In this document: in pieces, positions 34,395 through 44,491 of the stretch
How positions within the stretch are numbered: position 1 is the first letter of the stretch
Layout of the letters: every line of letters begins with the position of its first letter
Source: Prosthecobacter sp.
GTDB taxonomy: Bacteria; Verrucomicrobiota; Verrucomicrobiia; Verrucomicrobiales; Verrucomicrobiaceae
Length of the DNA stretch: 64,000 bases
Direction of reading: 5' to 3'
Assembly (NCBI GenBank): GCA_021733925.1
Contig: JAIPJY010000035.1
Span: 1-64,000 of the forward strand
Position numbers and translations under genes: made by a program
Notes under the pieces: generated by a model
Database searches by the model: none
The model's input: only the letters and a program-made list of their open reading frames with translations
What the model was told of the DNA's origin: nothing

Positions 34395-35819
34395 ATGAAG
34401 CCGAACTTCTTTCCCTGTGCCGGTTCTCGCGCCCTGCATGCCCCCACACGCCGTGAGTTTGTCTATGGCCTGGGCACCTCCCTCGGCAGCGTAGCCCTCA
34501 CTTCCCTCCTCGCCGCAGAACAAACCGGCCCCCTCGCACCCAAGGCCCAGCAGATTCCAGCCAAAGCCAAGAACTGCATTTTCCTCATGATGGAAGGCGG
34601 CCCCTCCCACATCGACACCTTCGATCCAAAGCCCGTCCTCGATAAACTGCACCTCAAGGAGTTCACCCGTGAGGGAAAGCAAAAATCCGCCATGGAAAGC
34701 GGCAAGCGCTACTACGTGAAGTCCCCCTTCAAGTTCGCGCAGCACGGCCACAGCGGCGCGTGGATGAGCGAGCCCTGGCAGCATCTCGCAGGCGTCGCGG
34801 ATGAGCTCTGCTTCTTTCGCGGCTGTCAGGTGGATTCCGTGAATCATCCCACCGCGATGTATCAGATGAACTGCGGCAATCGCTTCGGCGGAGACCCCGC
34901 CCTCGGCGCATGGGTCACCTATGGCCTCGGTTCCGTAAATCAAGACCTCCCAGGATTCATGGTCCTGCCCGAAATCAGCTATCCCCAAGGCGGCAGCGCC
35001 AACTGGAGCAACGGCTACCTCCCCGCGCAGTTCCAAGGCACCCCGCTGCGCCCCAAAGGCTCGCCTATTCTCGATCTCCAGCCGCCACAGGGCATCTCTG
35101 CAGATCATCAGCGTTCGAACCTCGATCTCCTCGCCCAGTTAAACACCCGCCATGCCGAAGCCCATCCCTGGCACGACGAACTGCGCGCACGCATGCACAA
35201 CTACGAGCTCGCCTTCCGCATGCAGACCCAGGTCCCCGAGACGCTGGACCTCAGCAAGGAAGATGAAAAAACGAAAGCCATGTACGGCATCGGCAGCGAT
35301 GCCACCGACGCCTTTGGCCGCAAGTGTCTCCTCGCACGCAAGCTGGTGGAAAAAGGCGTGCGCTTTGTGCAGCTCTACGCTGGCACCTGGGACAGCCACG
35401 ACTACATCGAGCGTGCGCACGGCAATCTCATCCATCAGGTGGACCAGCCCATCGCCGCGCTCATCAAAGACCTCAAACAGCGCGGCCTGCTGGAAGACAC
35501 CCTCATCGTCTGGTGCGGAGAATTCGGCCGCACACCCGACAACGGCGTTCGCGGCGGCACAGCCTACGGGCGCGATCACAATCCCAAAGCCATGACCGTC
35601 TGGCTCGCCGGCGGCGGCGTGAAAGCCGGGCACACCATCGGCAGCACCGATGATCGCGGCATGGAGGCCGTCGAAGAAGTGCACCACGTCCGCGATCTCC
35701 ACGTCACCCTGCTGCGCCTGCTTGGTCTCAGCGACAACAAGCTCACCTTCTACCACGCCGGACGCTTCAAGCAGCTCAGCCAGTTCGGCGGCCAGGTGAT
35801 CGAGAAATTGATCGCGTAA
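34395..35819 (+). CDS. DUF1501 (sulfatase-like) exported protein
   Basis: 474 residues. The signal is of twin-arginine type (APTRREFVYGLGTSLGS). Motifs are [73 protein letters not shown] and GRDHNPKAMTVWLAGGGV. It starts 3 bp after the stop of the PSCyt/DUF1553 gene and is surely co-transcribed with it. This is the third such pair in the window. No sigma gene accompanies this pair. Confidence 0.92.
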   Translation: MKPNFFPCAGSRALHAPTRREFVYGLGTSLGSVALTSLLAAEQTGPLAPKAQQIPAKAKNCIFLMMEGGPSHIDTFDPKPVLDKLHLKEFTREGKQKSAMESGKRYYVKSPFKFAQHGHSGAWMSEPWQHLAGVADELCFFRGCQVDSVNHPTAMYQMNCGNRFGGDPALGAWVTYGLGSVNQDLPGFMVLPEISYPQGGSANWSNGYLPAQFQGTPLRPKGSPILDLQPPQGISADHQRSNLDLLAQLNTRHAEAHPWHDELRARMHNYELAFRMQTQVPETLDLSKEDEKTKAMYGIGSDATDAFGRKCLLARKLVEKGVRFVQLYAGTWDSHDYIERAHGNLIHQVDQPIAALIKDLKQRGLLEDTLIVWCGEFGRTPDNGVRGGTAYGRDHNPKAMTVWLAGGGVKAGHTIGSTDDRGMEAVEEVHHVRDLHVTLLRLLGLSDNKLTFYHAGRFKQLSQFGGQVIEKLIA

Positions 35820-35858
35820 TTTTTGAGCAATACGGCCTTTCTGGCACGTTCCTCCCTC

Positions 35859-37385
35859 ATGCTGAAGAAACTCATCATCATCCTCTGCCTGGGAGCCGCT
35901 GCCGGAGCCGCTTGGGTCGCGCTGAAGCCCGCCAAGGGAGGCACTGCGCCACTGACGGTCTTTTGTGCGGCTGGACTGAAGAAGCCCGTTGAAGAGATCG
36001 CCACCGCTTATCAAAAGGAAACTGGCACTGAGGTCCGCCTGCAATACGGCGGCACCGGCACCTTGCTAAGCCAGATCAAGATCACCAAACAGGGCGACCT
36101 TTTCATCGCAGCCGATGACGGTGCCCTGGCAGATGCAAAAAAACTCGATGTCACCCGCGAGGAGTTTCCCCTGGTGAATCAGCAGCCCGTGCTGGCAGTC
36201 GCCAAAGGCAATCCCAAGCACATCGACAGCCTCGCCTCTCTAAAGAACCCCGACATCAAACTCGCCCTGGCAAATCCCGGAGCCGCAAGCATCAGCCGGG
36301 TAACCAAGAAACTGTTCGGCCCCGAATGGGAAGCCCTGGCCGCGAAAGCCGCCGTGATGAAACCCACCGTCACCGAAATCGCCGCCGATCTCTCCCTCGG
36401 TGCCGTCGATGCCGCCATAGTTTGGGACTCCACCGTCCCCCAGTTCAAAGGCCTGGAGATCGCGCCACTGCCAGAGCTCGCGAAGCATGCGGAGCATGCC
36501 ACCGCTGCCATACTGTCCTCCTGCCAGCAGCCGGCGGAGGCCCTGCGCTTTGCCCGCTACCTCACCGCCCCTGAAAAAGGCGGCGCTATTTTTCAAAAGC
36601 ATGGCTTCAAGGCCGTGCCCGGAGACAAGTGGGCCGTGCGTCCAGATTTGGTCATCTACAGCGGCGGAGTAAACCGCCCGGCCATCGAAAAACTCCTCCA
36701 CCAGTTCGCCAACCGCGAAGGCATCACAATGACGACGGTCTTCAATGGCTGCGGCATCCTCTGCGCTTCCATGAAGACCATGGGGGACAGCACCAACCCC
36801 AAATTCCCCGACGTGTATTATGCCTGCGATGTCTGCTTCGTGCCGCCAGTGGCAGAGCAGTTTCCCGAAGCCATCCTCCTCACCGAGGCGGAAATCGTCA
36901 TCGCCGTCCCCAAGGGCAACCCCAAGGACATCCACACCCTCGCGGATTTGGCACGCCCCGGTTTGCGTGTCGGCATCTGCAATGCAGAGCAGTCCACCAT
37001 CGGCTATCTGACCCGGTCCATGCTGAAGTCCATGAATCTATGGGAAAGCGTCAGCAAGAACGCCTCATCCCAGGTGCCCACCGCAGATTTCCTGGTCAAT
37101 CAGATGCGCACCGGCTCACTCGACGCCGCCGTGGTCTATGGCATCAACATCAACAACGACAAAACCCACTTCGATGCCGTGCCGCTGCCTGCCGACAAGT
37201 CCAAGGCAGTTCAGCCCTTCGCCGTGCGGCATGATTCACCCAATCAGCAGATGGGACATCGCCTGCTCACCTTTCTGCGTGAGCACCGCACGAGTTTCGA
37301 AGATGCCGGCTTTGTCTGGAAAGGCGACACCGCTCCCGTCAAGAGCGTGGACCTCGTGATTCCAGACTGGTTGAAGCAAAAGTAG
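35859..37385 (+). CDS. tandem ModA-like substrate-binding protein (two domains)
   Basis: About 508 residues from ATG 35859; a TTG at 35823 would add 12 unlikely residues. An N-terminal hydrophobic segment (MLKKLIIILCLGAAAGAAW) is a signal or anchor. Domain 1 (about 30-255) resembles molybdate-binding ModA: LTVFCAAGLKKPVEEIA, YGGTGTLLSQI, GDLFIAADDGAL and VDAAIVWDS. Domain 2 (about 262-495) repeats the fold (TTVFNGCGIL; EIVIAVPKGNPKDIHTLADL; VGICNAEQSTIGYLTRSM; LDAAVVYG). Domain 2 has two cysteine pairs, C-x3-C near 297 and C-x2-C near 322. No permease or ATPase gene is adjacent. The ligand is unknown; an oxyanion is plausible. Confidence 0.8.
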   Translation: MLKKLIIILCLGAAAGAAWVALKPAKGGTAPLTVFCAAGLKKPVEEIATAYQKETGTEVRLQYGGTGTLLSQIKITKQGDLFIAADDGALADAKKLDVTREEFPLVNQQPVLAVAKGNPKHIDSLASLKNPDIKLALANPGAASISRVTKKLFGPEWEALAAKAAVMKPTVTEIAADLSLGAVDAAIVWDSTVPQFKGLEIAPLPELAKHAEHATAAILSSCQQPAEALRFARYLTAPEKGGAIFQKHGFKAVPGDKWAVRPDLVIYSGGVNRPAIEKLLHQFANREGITMTTVFNGCGILCASMKTMGDSTNPKFPDVYYACDVCFVPPVAEQFPEAILLTEAEIVIAVPKGNPKDIHTLADLARPGLRVGICNAEQSTIGYLTRSMLKSMNLWESVSKNASSQVPTADFLVNQMRTGSLDAAVVYGININNDKTHFDAVPLPADKSKAVQPFAVRHDSPNQQMGHRLLTFLREHRTSFEDAGFVWKGDTAPVKSVDLVIPDWLKQK

Positions 37386-37399
37386 CGCTTCAACGACGG

Positions 37400-38533
37400 T
37401 TACACCGCCGCCTGCAGCACCTGCACCAAACCGCCCGCCATCAAATCGTGCTGCCAGCTCATGAGATGGCTCGCCGGATCGCCGTCAACGACGAGTTCCT
37501 CGATGGTGGCACGTGACCCGAGCAGCGAGGGCTCGATCTCAAGCTCCTGCGCCACCTTCTCGCGATGAGCACACAGCTTGTCGATCTGATCACGCTGGGC
37601 GTCACTGAGACGTCCTTTGGACTTCTTGGCACGCTGCGGCCAGTCGGCTGGAGTGGAGGCCATGATGGCCGCCACGATGTCGAAAAACTCCTTCTTCCAG
37701 CGCGGACGCCAGCCGTTGGGCGGATTCAGTGACTGGTCGGCTTCAAACTGCTCAGCATAGGCCACCATCTGCTTGTTGGACATGATCTTGAAGCAGGGCG
37801 TGTCGCGCTCTTTCGCAATGCCTTCACGCCATTCCCACATGCCTTTCAGAAGGGCCAGTCCTCTGGGGTGCAGCCGGCCGCAGCCCTGCACACGCCAAGG
37901 GTCTTCACGCGCCACATTGTCACGGGCGGCGACATCTTCCTGCAACGAAAGACAGCTTTGATGAAACCATTCCTCCCGCCCTTTCAGCTTGAGGTCGGCC
38001 ACGAATTTCTCCGCGATCGGCAGCAGATAGCGCACATCATCCACCGCATACGAAAGCATGTTCGGCGGCAGCGGCCGGCGGCTCCAGTCTGCCTTTTGGG
38101 AGGCTTTGCAAAGATCCAGATCAAAAGCGTTCTTCACCAGCGCCGCGAGGCCAAACTGGCGTGCACCCAGCAGACGCGCCGCAATCTGCGTGTCGCGAAT
38201 CACGCGCGGATTCCAGTCATAGGTCCGGCGCAGCATCGTCAGGTCATAGTCAGCCCCATGAAACCAGAGTTCATGGTCATCCAGCAGCTTCAGCAACGGA
38301 GAAACATCCGCGATGGCCAGTGGGTCCACCAGGGCATAGCGCCCCGCGCAGTTCACCTGCAGCAGGCAGAGCTTTTCGTGGTAGTGGTGCAGACTGTCCG
38401 CCTCGGTGTCCAGGCAGCAGCGCTTGTCCGGGCTTTCCGCCATCCAGGTTCTCATCTCGCCAACCCATTGGTCAAGATGCTCAGGGGTGTCGATGAACTC
38501 GTAGTCCTTCGGTGTGGATCCTTCCTCGTTCAT
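37400..38533 (-). CDS. rnd: ribonuclease D
   Basis: 377 residues. DEDD exonuclease motifs are visible: CCLDTEADSLHHYHEKLCLL (Exo I with Asp/Glu), LWFHGADYDLTMLRR (Exo II), and MLSYAVDDVRYLLPIAEKF (Exo III, with Tyr/Asp). An HRDC-like helical region follows (ALLKGMWEWREGIAKERDTP). It trims 3' ends of tRNA and other RNAs in the cytoplasm. The start overlaps the rho stop (ATGA, 38530-38533), so it is translationally coupled and last in the coaE-rho-rnd unit. The length fits the family. Confidence 0.93.
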   Translation of the reverse strand: MNEEGSTPKDYEFIDTPEHLDQWVGEMRTWMAESPDKRCCLDTEADSLHHYHEKLCLLQVNCAGRYALVDPLAIADVSPLLKLLDDHELWFHGADYDLTMLRRTYDWNPRVIRDTQIAARLLGARQFGLAALVKNAFDLDLCKASQKADWSRRPLPPNMLSYAVDDVRYLLPIAEKFVADLKLKGREEWFHQSCLSLQEDVAARDNVAREDPWRVQGCGRLHPRGLALLKGMWEWREGIAKERDTPCFKIMSNKQMVAYAEQFEADQSLNPPNGWRPRWKKEFFDIVAAIMASTPADWPQRAKKSKGRLSDAQRDQIDKLCAHREKVAQELEIEPSLLGSRATIEELVVDGDPASHLMSWQHDLMAGGLVQVLQAAV

Positions 38534-39996
38534 TTCAGGCCCATGAGGAGGATTTCCGCATTGTTGCTCGTGCGGTTGATGTTGCGGATGAGCATCTCAA
38601 GAGCCTCAACAGCGGGGACAGCGGCAAGCTGTTTGCGCACCTGCGTGATGCGCCGGAATTCGTCAGGATGGTAAAGCAGGTCATCACGCCGGGTGCCCGA
38701 TTTGAGCAGATGCAGCGCGGGATAAATCCGGCGCTCGGAGATTTCACGGTCCAGCGTGGCCTCCATGTTGCCGGTGCCTTTGAACTCCTCAAAAATCACC
38801 TCATCCATCCGGCTCTCGGTTTCAATAAGCGCCGTGGCAATGATCGTCAGACTTCCGCCCTCTTCGACATTGCGGGCAGCCCCGAAGAATTTCTTGGGCT
38901 TCTGCAGCGCCTTGGTACCGACGCCCCCGGCCATGTAGGCCCCGCCCTTGCTCCCTTGCGAAGAGTTGTAGCCACGGGCCAGACGCGTGATGCTGTCCAG
39001 CAGGATGACCACATCCTTTTTCATCTCCACCAGACGGCAGGCGCGCTCACGCACGATCTCCGCCACCTGGCTGTGGCGTTTCGGACTCTCATCAAACGTG
39101 GAGCTGTAAATCTCACAGCCCTGCACCGTTTCCTCGAAGTCCGTGACTTCCTCCGGACGCTCGTCCAGCAGCAGCACGATGAGCGTGATCTCCTTGTGGT
39201 TTTGCGAAATCGATTTGGCAATGTCCTTCAGGATCACCGTCTTGCCCGAACGCGGCGGCGCACAGATCAGGCCGCGCTGGCCTTTGCCCAGCGGCGCAAT
39301 GATGTCCAGAATGCGGGAACTGACCGCGCAAGGCTTGGCGGTTTCAAGAATGATGCGCTTGTTGGGAAAGGTCGCCGTCAGCTTGTCGAAATCAGTCGGA
39401 GTCTCCCATTTGTCGATGGTGATACCCTCGACTTCCGTGATTCGGTCGATCGCCAGATACTTGTCCCGGTCCTTGGGCGCCTTGGCAATCCCTGCAATTC
39501 TCTGGCTGGGACGCAGATTGAATTTCCTGACCAGAAACAAAGGAACAAAGACATCCTCTGGCAAAGGCATGAAGCTGTACTTCGGATAACGGATCAGCCC
39601 GTAGTTGTCCGTGCCGATTTCCAGCACCCCCTCAACGATGAGGCGAGTTTTGTGCTCCGCCATCCACGAACACAGGTCGTAAATGAGCTGATGCTTCGTG
39701 CGGCTGGCATTCAGGCGGAAACCCACCTTTTCGGCAAGTTCCAGCAGGTCCGCCAGCGAGGAGTTCTGCAGATCATTGATGGAAACCTCCTCGGGAAACG
39801 GTGGCTGTGCACCATCCGCCTTTTGCGGCTCGGCAGACTGCTCACCAGAACTTGCGGGAGGTTGAGTGGGGGATGCACATTCCGTCTGCTGCTCGGAATT
39901 CACCAAGGGAGGACTGGCAACAGGGAGGGGTTCCGACACTGGGGAGGCGGGGGGAGCCGCAACCGTGGCGGGGGATTCGGTAGATGGGTCGTTCAT
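38530..39996 (-). CDS. rho: transcription termination factor Rho
   Basis: 488 residues. A Pro/Ser/Ala/Gln-rich, disordered N-terminal extension of about 65 residues precedes the Rho N-terminal helices ([20 protein letters not shown]). The RNA-binding cold-shock domain is next ([19 protein letters not shown]). The ATPase domain has the P-loop [16 protein letters not shown], Walker [17 protein letters not shown], and [20 protein letters not shown] with [19 protein letters not shown]. Rho is a hexameric RNA helicase ending transcription. It overlaps coaE upstream (ATGA) and rnd downstream. The N-terminal extension is common in GC-rich bacteria. Confidence 0.97.
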   Translation of the reverse strand: MNDPSTESPATVAAPPASPVSEPLPVASPPLVNSEQQTECASPTQPPASSGEQSAEPQKADGAQPPFPEEVSINDLQNSSLADLLELAEKVGFRLNASRTKHQLIYDLCSWMAEHKTRLIVEGVLEIGTDNYGLIRYPKYSFMPLPEDVFVPLFLVRKFNLRPSQRIAGIAKAPKDRDKYLAIDRITEVEGITIDKWETPTDFDKLTATFPNKRIILETAKPCAVSSRILDIIAPLGKGQRGLICAPPRSGKTVILKDIAKSISQNHKEITLIVLLLDERPEEVTDFEETVQGCEIYSSTFDESPKRHSQVAEIVRERACRLVEMKKDVVILLDSITRLARGYNSSQGSKGGAYMAGGVGTKALQKPKKFFGAARNVEEGGSLTIIATALIETESRMDEVIFEEFKGTGNMEATLDREISERRIYPALHLLKSGTRRDDLLYHPDEFRRITQVRKQLAAVPAVEALEMLIRNINRTSNNAEILLMGLK

Positions 39997-40595
39997 GCTT
40001 GCAAGAGTGGACTTGCCAGAGTCAGCACCTGGGCTTCAAGAGAGGCCAGAGAACCATCATTCCAAATGACGGCATCTGCTCTTTCAACCTTGGCTTCGAT
40101 GGGCCATTGGGCCTCCAGGAACTTGTGAACGGTCTGTTCGTCGAGTCCCCGGGTTTCCATCATCCGCCTGACTTGCACCGACCGGCTGGAAGCCACCACG
40201 ATGACGAAGTCTGCTGAAACTGTAGCTCCAATCTCATAGTGGAGGGGGACTTCCGCAAGGAAAAGATTCACCCCCGCCTTTTCGGCCTCCCCGCGGGCCA
40301 GTTCGAGAGCTGCCAGTACCGGGGGATGCAGCAGGCCTTCCAGCTTTTTGCGCAGAACAGCATCTGGCAAAACCACATCGCGCAGCCATTGCCGGTTGAC
40401 CTCACCAGGCTTCACCAGAACCCGCCTGCCAAATGCCGCCACCAGCTCCTTGATCGTGGATTCACGCTTCATGACCTCTGCCACCATATCATCGGCAGAA
40501 AAGAAACTGTGCGGCAAGGAAAGCTGCTGCATCAACAGCGTTACCAAGGAGCTTTTACCACATCCTGCCCCGCCGGTGATCAACCATGATTTCAT
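39993..40595 (-). CDS. coaE: dephospho-CoA kinase
   Basis: About 200 residues from ATG 40595, which places the P-loop at the start (MKSWLITGGAGCGKSSLVTL). The frame is open to 40649 but those residues are not family-like. Other features are FSADDMVAEVM, GRRVLVKPGEVNRQWLRDVV and LFLAEVPLHYEIG, which match CoaE. It phosphorylates dephospho-CoA, the last step of coenzyme A synthesis. Its stop overlaps the rho start. The upstream terminator at 40641-40684 separates it from the pilus-like operon, so it needs its own promoter in the 120-bp gap. Confidence 0.93.
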   Translation of the reverse strand: MKSWLITGGAGCGKSSLVTLLMQQLSLPHSFFSADDMVAEVMKRESTIKELVAAFGRRVLVKPGEVNRQWLRDVVLPDAVLRKKLEGLLHPPVLAALELARGEAEKAGVNLFLAEVPLHYEIGATVSADFVIVVASSRSVQVRRMMETRGLDEQTVHKFLEAQWPIEAKVERADAVIWNDGSLASLEAQVLTLASPLLQA

Positions 40596-40640
40596 CGAAG
40601 TAAATGGCCGGTGCGCGGCCCATCTGCAATTGCCAGTCTC

Positions 40641-40684
40641 TAAAAACACATCAGGCAGGATGCTTGACGCAATCCTGCCTGATG
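40641..40684 (-). terminator. Rho-independent terminator of the Amuc_1098-like operon
   Basis: A perfect 13-bp stem (40649-40661 with 40672-40684) has a 10-nt loop. On the minus strand it is followed by TGTGTTTTTAG. It lies 29 bp after the stop of the secretin gene and before coaE. Confidence 0.9.
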
Positions 40685-40713
40685 GCGGTTAAATTAGAAT
40701 GAAATTGGGACTG

Positions 40714-43359
40714 TTAAGGAGTCACCGGCGGCAGGAGCGTTCCAACTGATCCAGGGCCAGCAGCTCCAGCATCAGCAGTTGCTGGCGCGGTACCATTGAC
40801 AGGCTTGATCCGCTGACCCGAAGGGTCGATCAAATGGGCCGTCACAAAGATCATCAGGTTGCGCTTGTAGTGCTGCTCAGACTCGCTCTTGAACAGGCGC
40901 CCAATGAAGGGCAGATCGCCAAGAATCGGCACTTTGTCCTGAACATCCTGCACGTCTTCGCGGATCAGGCCACCGAGAGCCACGGTCTGTCCATCCCAGA
41001 TGGAAACACCAGTGGTCACCTTGCGCACCGAGAACACCGGCTGATTGATGATGTTGGCGGTGATCAGACGCTCAGGCTGCTGAAGAGGAACGTAGCCAAT
41101 CGTACCGGTCGAGAGCTGAATGGGCAGCACCGACTGGCTTGAAGGCGACAGAATGGGGGAGCCGTAATTGATGAATCCATCAAACTCCACCACTTCCGGG
41201 GCGAGGGTCAGTTCAATGGTGTTGCCATCTGCACCCACGGTAGGTTCAGCCTCAAGACGAACACCTGTCTGGCGCATTTCGAAGGCCGTCGGGGTCGTCG
41301 GAGTAGCAATCTGCGTGCCACCACCACCACCACCACCACCCACGTTGAGACCACCACCACCCTGAGGAAGACGCGGAGGGTCAAACTCCGTTGGGTAAAT
41401 GAACTCACGCGTCACTTCCATGGTGGCACGAGTGCCGCTCTTGGTTGTCACACTGGGGGCGCTCATCAAATCCACACCCTTTTTCTGACTCAGGCCGCGG
41501 ATCACATTCTGGAACTGCGCATTGCCGAAAATGCCTGCCGTGGAGAAAATGCCCGGAGCCACACTGGTAGCGGCGGTGGTGGAACCTGTGGTCAGCAGGT
41601 TGTCGATGCTGCTGTTGTTGATGGCATAGCCACCGCTGCGATTCCCGGAAGTAATCGGTCCTCCACCACTGGCGGAAGGTGTACCTGTAGGATTAAGGAT
41701 AGAGATGGTACTTGGATCGACTGCACCCAAAGGTATTGCCCCAGCATAGGCACCAGCCGCCGGAATATTGGGAAACACCTGCTCGCCACCGACAATATAG
41801 CCAGGAGTCACCAAGGTTGACTGGAAGGGATAGTCGCCGGCGTTATATGCATTGCCATTGCCGCTGCTGCCACCGCCGAAAGCGACACCACCCGTGCTTA
41901 TCCCGCCAAGGAGCCAGTCGAAGCCGAGTTCCTCATTGTTTTTCTGCGTGACTTCGACAAATTTGGAAGTGATGACCACCATCTTGGGAGCCAGTTTGGT
42001 GATGGACTCCACATAAGCTTCCACCAGATCCAGATTGGGCTGCGTGTTTCTGACCACCAACTGTGAATTGGCAGGATTGTAACTCGCCGAGGAACCTTCA
42101 GGGAATTGGATCCCGGAGGCTTCAAGAATCTGCCGTGCCGATTTTTTTGCGGTCAAACCGCTGCCGCCCGGTGCTGCAGCGCCAGTGGCGAAAGGATCCG
42201 TTGCGGCTGCAGGAGCAGGGCCTGAATCTGAACCACCACTCGAACTCAGGAAGTCCGGCGGCACGCGATAGCTGCGAGTATACTGCTCACTGGCATTTGC
42301 GGAGAGCGGCACCACCAAAACGGCATGCGCCTCGACCTTGTATTTCATCTGCGCCAGATCGGTCACGTAACGAAGAGCCTCAGACATCGGCACATCTTTC
42401 AAGTCAAGGCTGATGGTGGCATTGCTTGGCGCTTCGCCCATTTGGAGAATAATGTTCACCCCCTTGACCCCGGTCTCGTCCGTGAAGGTGTCCAAATCCC
42501 GGCTTTTAACACGCAGATACTCAATGGCCTCTTCAATGGTGGCACCATCAAATTGCACCGTTGGAAACATGATCTTGTTCATTTTTTCCGTCAAATTGGC
42601 ACCAGGACTGCGGCCCACACCATAATCATAGACGACAGTCTGCCCCTGCACCGGCACCTTGTCCTCCCATGACTCAGTCACCTGCGCCAGCATTTTGGCA
42701 CGCTGATGATCGTAGGCCGTCTTGAAATAGGCCTGGCGCTTGCGCTCAGCATTCTCCATGCCACGGCGGGCTGCGCTGTTGTATGGATCAGTCCGCAGAA
42801 CATCCTGATACTGGGAAATGGCAGCATCATAGTTGCCGATTTCAACGGAGCTGTTCCCAAGCAGGAGCCCTGCCTGAACTTTGCCCACGTTGGTCACGTG
42901 TTCAGCAGTCAGCGCTGGTGGCCAGCGATCCGGATCTTCAAGCTGCTTCAAGAAAGCTAAGGCTCCTTGATGCCTTGGAACATAGACCATCGCGCCTTCC
43001 AGCAATTGCCGGGCCTCCTTGTAATTACCAGCCTTGGCACGCTCTTGCGCCACCGTGACACTGCAATCGGCGTACTTGAGCTGAGCCAGATCCAGCCAGT
43101 CACGCGTCAATGGCGCATTCGGCAGCGAGTCGATGGCGGCTTTGTAGGAATTAAGCGCACCATCGTAATCCGACTCGCTGAACAATTTGTCACCGCGATC
43201 CATGGCGGTGCGCGCATCTTCAATGCGGGCATAGCGACGTGCGATTTCTTTACTGGCCATTCCAGCGGCAGTACTTTGATTCTGGGCCATGATCGATGGC
43301 GTGGCCGCAGTCAAAACGAGAAGGGAAAGGTTGAACACCAGACGAGAGTGATGGGTCAT
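40714..43359 (-). CDS. Amuc_1098-like type IV pilus outer-membrane secretin (PilQ-like)
   Basis: About 881 residues from ATG 43359 (a TTG at 43374 adds five). The signal peptide ends near IMAQNQ. TPR-type repeats (about 40-220: FSESDYDGALNSYKAAID; EIGNYDAAISQYQDVLRTDP) precede a small secretin N-domain (SLDLKDVPMSEALRYVTDLA) and a second one after a Gly/Pro linker (YRVPPDFLSS; ILEASGIQFPEGSSASYNPA; NLDLVEAYVESI). The secretin domain runs from about 455 (KFVEVTQKNNEELGFDWLLG) to VPILGDLPFIGRLFKSE near the end. A Gly8 stretch lies in the middle. It should form the outer-membrane pore of a pilus-like machine. Last gene of the five-gene operon. Confidence 0.93.
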   Translation of the reverse strand: MTHHSRLVFNLSLLVLTAATPSIMAQNQSTAAGMASKEIARRYARIEDARTAMDRGDKLFSESDYDGALNSYKAAIDSLPNAPLTRDWLDLAQLKYADCSVTVAQERAKAGNYKEARQLLEGAMVYVPRHQGALAFLKQLEDPDRWPPALTAEHVTNVGKVQAGLLLGNSSVEIGNYDAAISQYQDVLRTDPYNSAARRGMENAERKRQAYFKTAYDHQRAKMLAQVTESWEDKVPVQGQTVVYDYGVGRSPGANLTEKMNKIMFPTVQFDGATIEEAIEYLRVKSRDLDTFTDETGVKGVNIILQMGEAPSNATISLDLKDVPMSEALRYVTDLAQMKYKVEAHAVLVVPLSANASEQYTRSYRVPPDFLSSSGGSDSGPAPAAATDPFATGAAAPGGSGLTAKKSARQILEASGIQFPEGSSASYNPANSQLVVRNTQPNLDLVEAYVESITKLAPKMVVITSKFVEVTQKNNEELGFDWLLGGISTGGVAFGGGSSGNGNAYNAGDYPFQSTLVTPGYIVGGEQVFPNIPAAGAYAGAIPLGAVDPSTISILNPTGTPSASGGGPITSGNRSGGYAINNSSIDNLLTTGSTTAATSVAPGIFSTAGIFGNAQFQNVIRGLSQKKGVDLMSAPSVTTKSGTRATMEVTREFIYPTEFDPPRLPQGGGGLNVGGGGGGGGTQIATPTTPTAFEMRQTGVRLEAEPTVGADGNTIELTLAPEVVEFDGFINYGSPILSPSSQSVLPIQLSTGTIGYVPLQQPERLITANIINQPVFSVRKVTTGVSIWDGQTVALGGLIREDVQDVQDKVPILGDLPFIGRLFKSESEQHYKRNLMIFVTAHLIDPSGQRIKPVNGTAPATADAGAAGPGSVGTLLPPVTP
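41318..41338. repeat. (CCA)7 trinucleotide repeat in the secretin gene
   Basis: Seven exact CCA units encode part of a Gly8 run on the minus strand. Slippage would change the linker length by whole residues without a frameshift. Confidence 0.85.
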
Positions 43360-43460
43360 AAGGCAAACTGACAATGTTTTTGTGGTAAAGAGAGATTAGT
43401 AACAGATTTGGACGAACTTTGGCGAGTTAATTTTTCTGCTGGATGAAAATAGCCATGGGC

Positions 43461-44453
43461 TTAGCCCTGCTTAATTTCGATGGTTTCTTTTGTGGGTTTA
43501 CCATCCGCCCCGAGGGGAGATATGATGGCCTTGGATTCTTCCAATTTGAGGATGTAGTAGGTCTTGCCGAGGCCTGGAAGCTGGAAAGTCCCCCCTTCTT
43601 TGACCCCAGGAATGACCTGACGCTTTTTCCAGCGAAACTCGAATTCAGCCTCATAATCCGCCAGATTAACCTCCGTGCCCTCCTCCAGTTCGAACTCCTT
43701 CTGGGTGGACATGTCATACATTTTCAGCACGAAAGCCTCCTTGGGCCCAAACTTCGTTTGGATGGTCTTTTTCGAGCTGGAGAGAATTTTGAAGCGAAGG
43801 GTGTTTTTGTCGAAACCAAACTCCTCGTTAATGGGCTTGAAAACGCTGCCCCTGCTCGGCACCGTACGCTGAATCTGGAAGGTCCCTTCACTGCCGCCTT
43901 TCAACATCAGGATGTAGTCATGGCTGATGCGCTTGATCAGAAACAGTTTGTCGGTGAACGGAGGCATGGAGCTCGCATCCCGTGGGTCCGTCTTGCCCTC
44001 AAACTCTTCCAGGTTGGAGAACCCGTCATTATCCGCATCCAGCTGTCCAACGTTGGGTGAGAAGATGTTCGGAAGCTGCGCTTCAGGCGGGCTTTTGGTC
44101 TGATCTCCGGTGAGGAAGAGGTTGGTCATCGGATCACGCAGCTTGGGCTCCGGCAGCAGGAGGTCAAACAGCTTCCCGTCTTTCATCACCAGCATCACGG
44201 ATTTGTTCAAAGGCACCGCCTTCTGATTTCGCACCGGGGACAGCCATGAATACTTCTTCTTCATGGTCTCGGTCGCGTCCGTCACCTTCTGGCTGGCGGG
44301 TGCATTCAAGTCATTCTTGGAGAACCCCTGCGGCAGGATAAGACTCTCCTCAAATCCTTGCGATTCGAGGATCAAAAACACTGCCACCCCAATTGCGAGG
44401 AGGGAGGAGATGATCAGAATGGTTTTTTCGTAGTTGCCCTGTTTGTTCTGCAT
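43461..44453 (-). CDS. Amuc_1099-like pilus-system protein
   Basis: 330 residues. One TM helix lies at about 11-30 (TILIISSLLAIGVAVFLI), with a short cytoplasmic start (MQNKQGNYEK). The rest is a beta-rich, charged exported domain; it includes a calcium-binding-like LDADNDGFSNLEEF near 140. Position in the operon (between the Amuc_1100-like and secretin genes) and layout match Amuc_1099. It probably links inner-membrane and outer-membrane parts, in the way PilO/PilP do; that role is inference. Confidence 0.82.
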   Translation of the reverse strand: MQNKQGNYEKTILIISSLLAIGVAVFLILESQGFEESLILPQGFSKNDLNAPASQKVTDATETMKKKYSWLSPVRNQKAVPLNKSVMLVMKDGKLFDLLLPEPKLRDPMTNLFLTGDQTKSPPEAQLPNIFSPNVGQLDADNDGFSNLEEFEGKTDPRDASSMPPFTDKLFLIKRISHDYILMLKGGSEGTFQIQRTVPSRGSVFKPINEEFGFDKNTLRFKILSSSKKTIQTKFGPKEAFVLKMYDMSTQKEFELEEGTEVNLADYEAEFEFRWKKRQVIPGVKEGGTFQLPGLGKTYYILKLEESKAIISPLGADGKPTKETIEIKQG

Positions 44454-44491
44454 GGTGCTGCTTGAAGGCTGCGGATTTTAATAAAGTGAGA

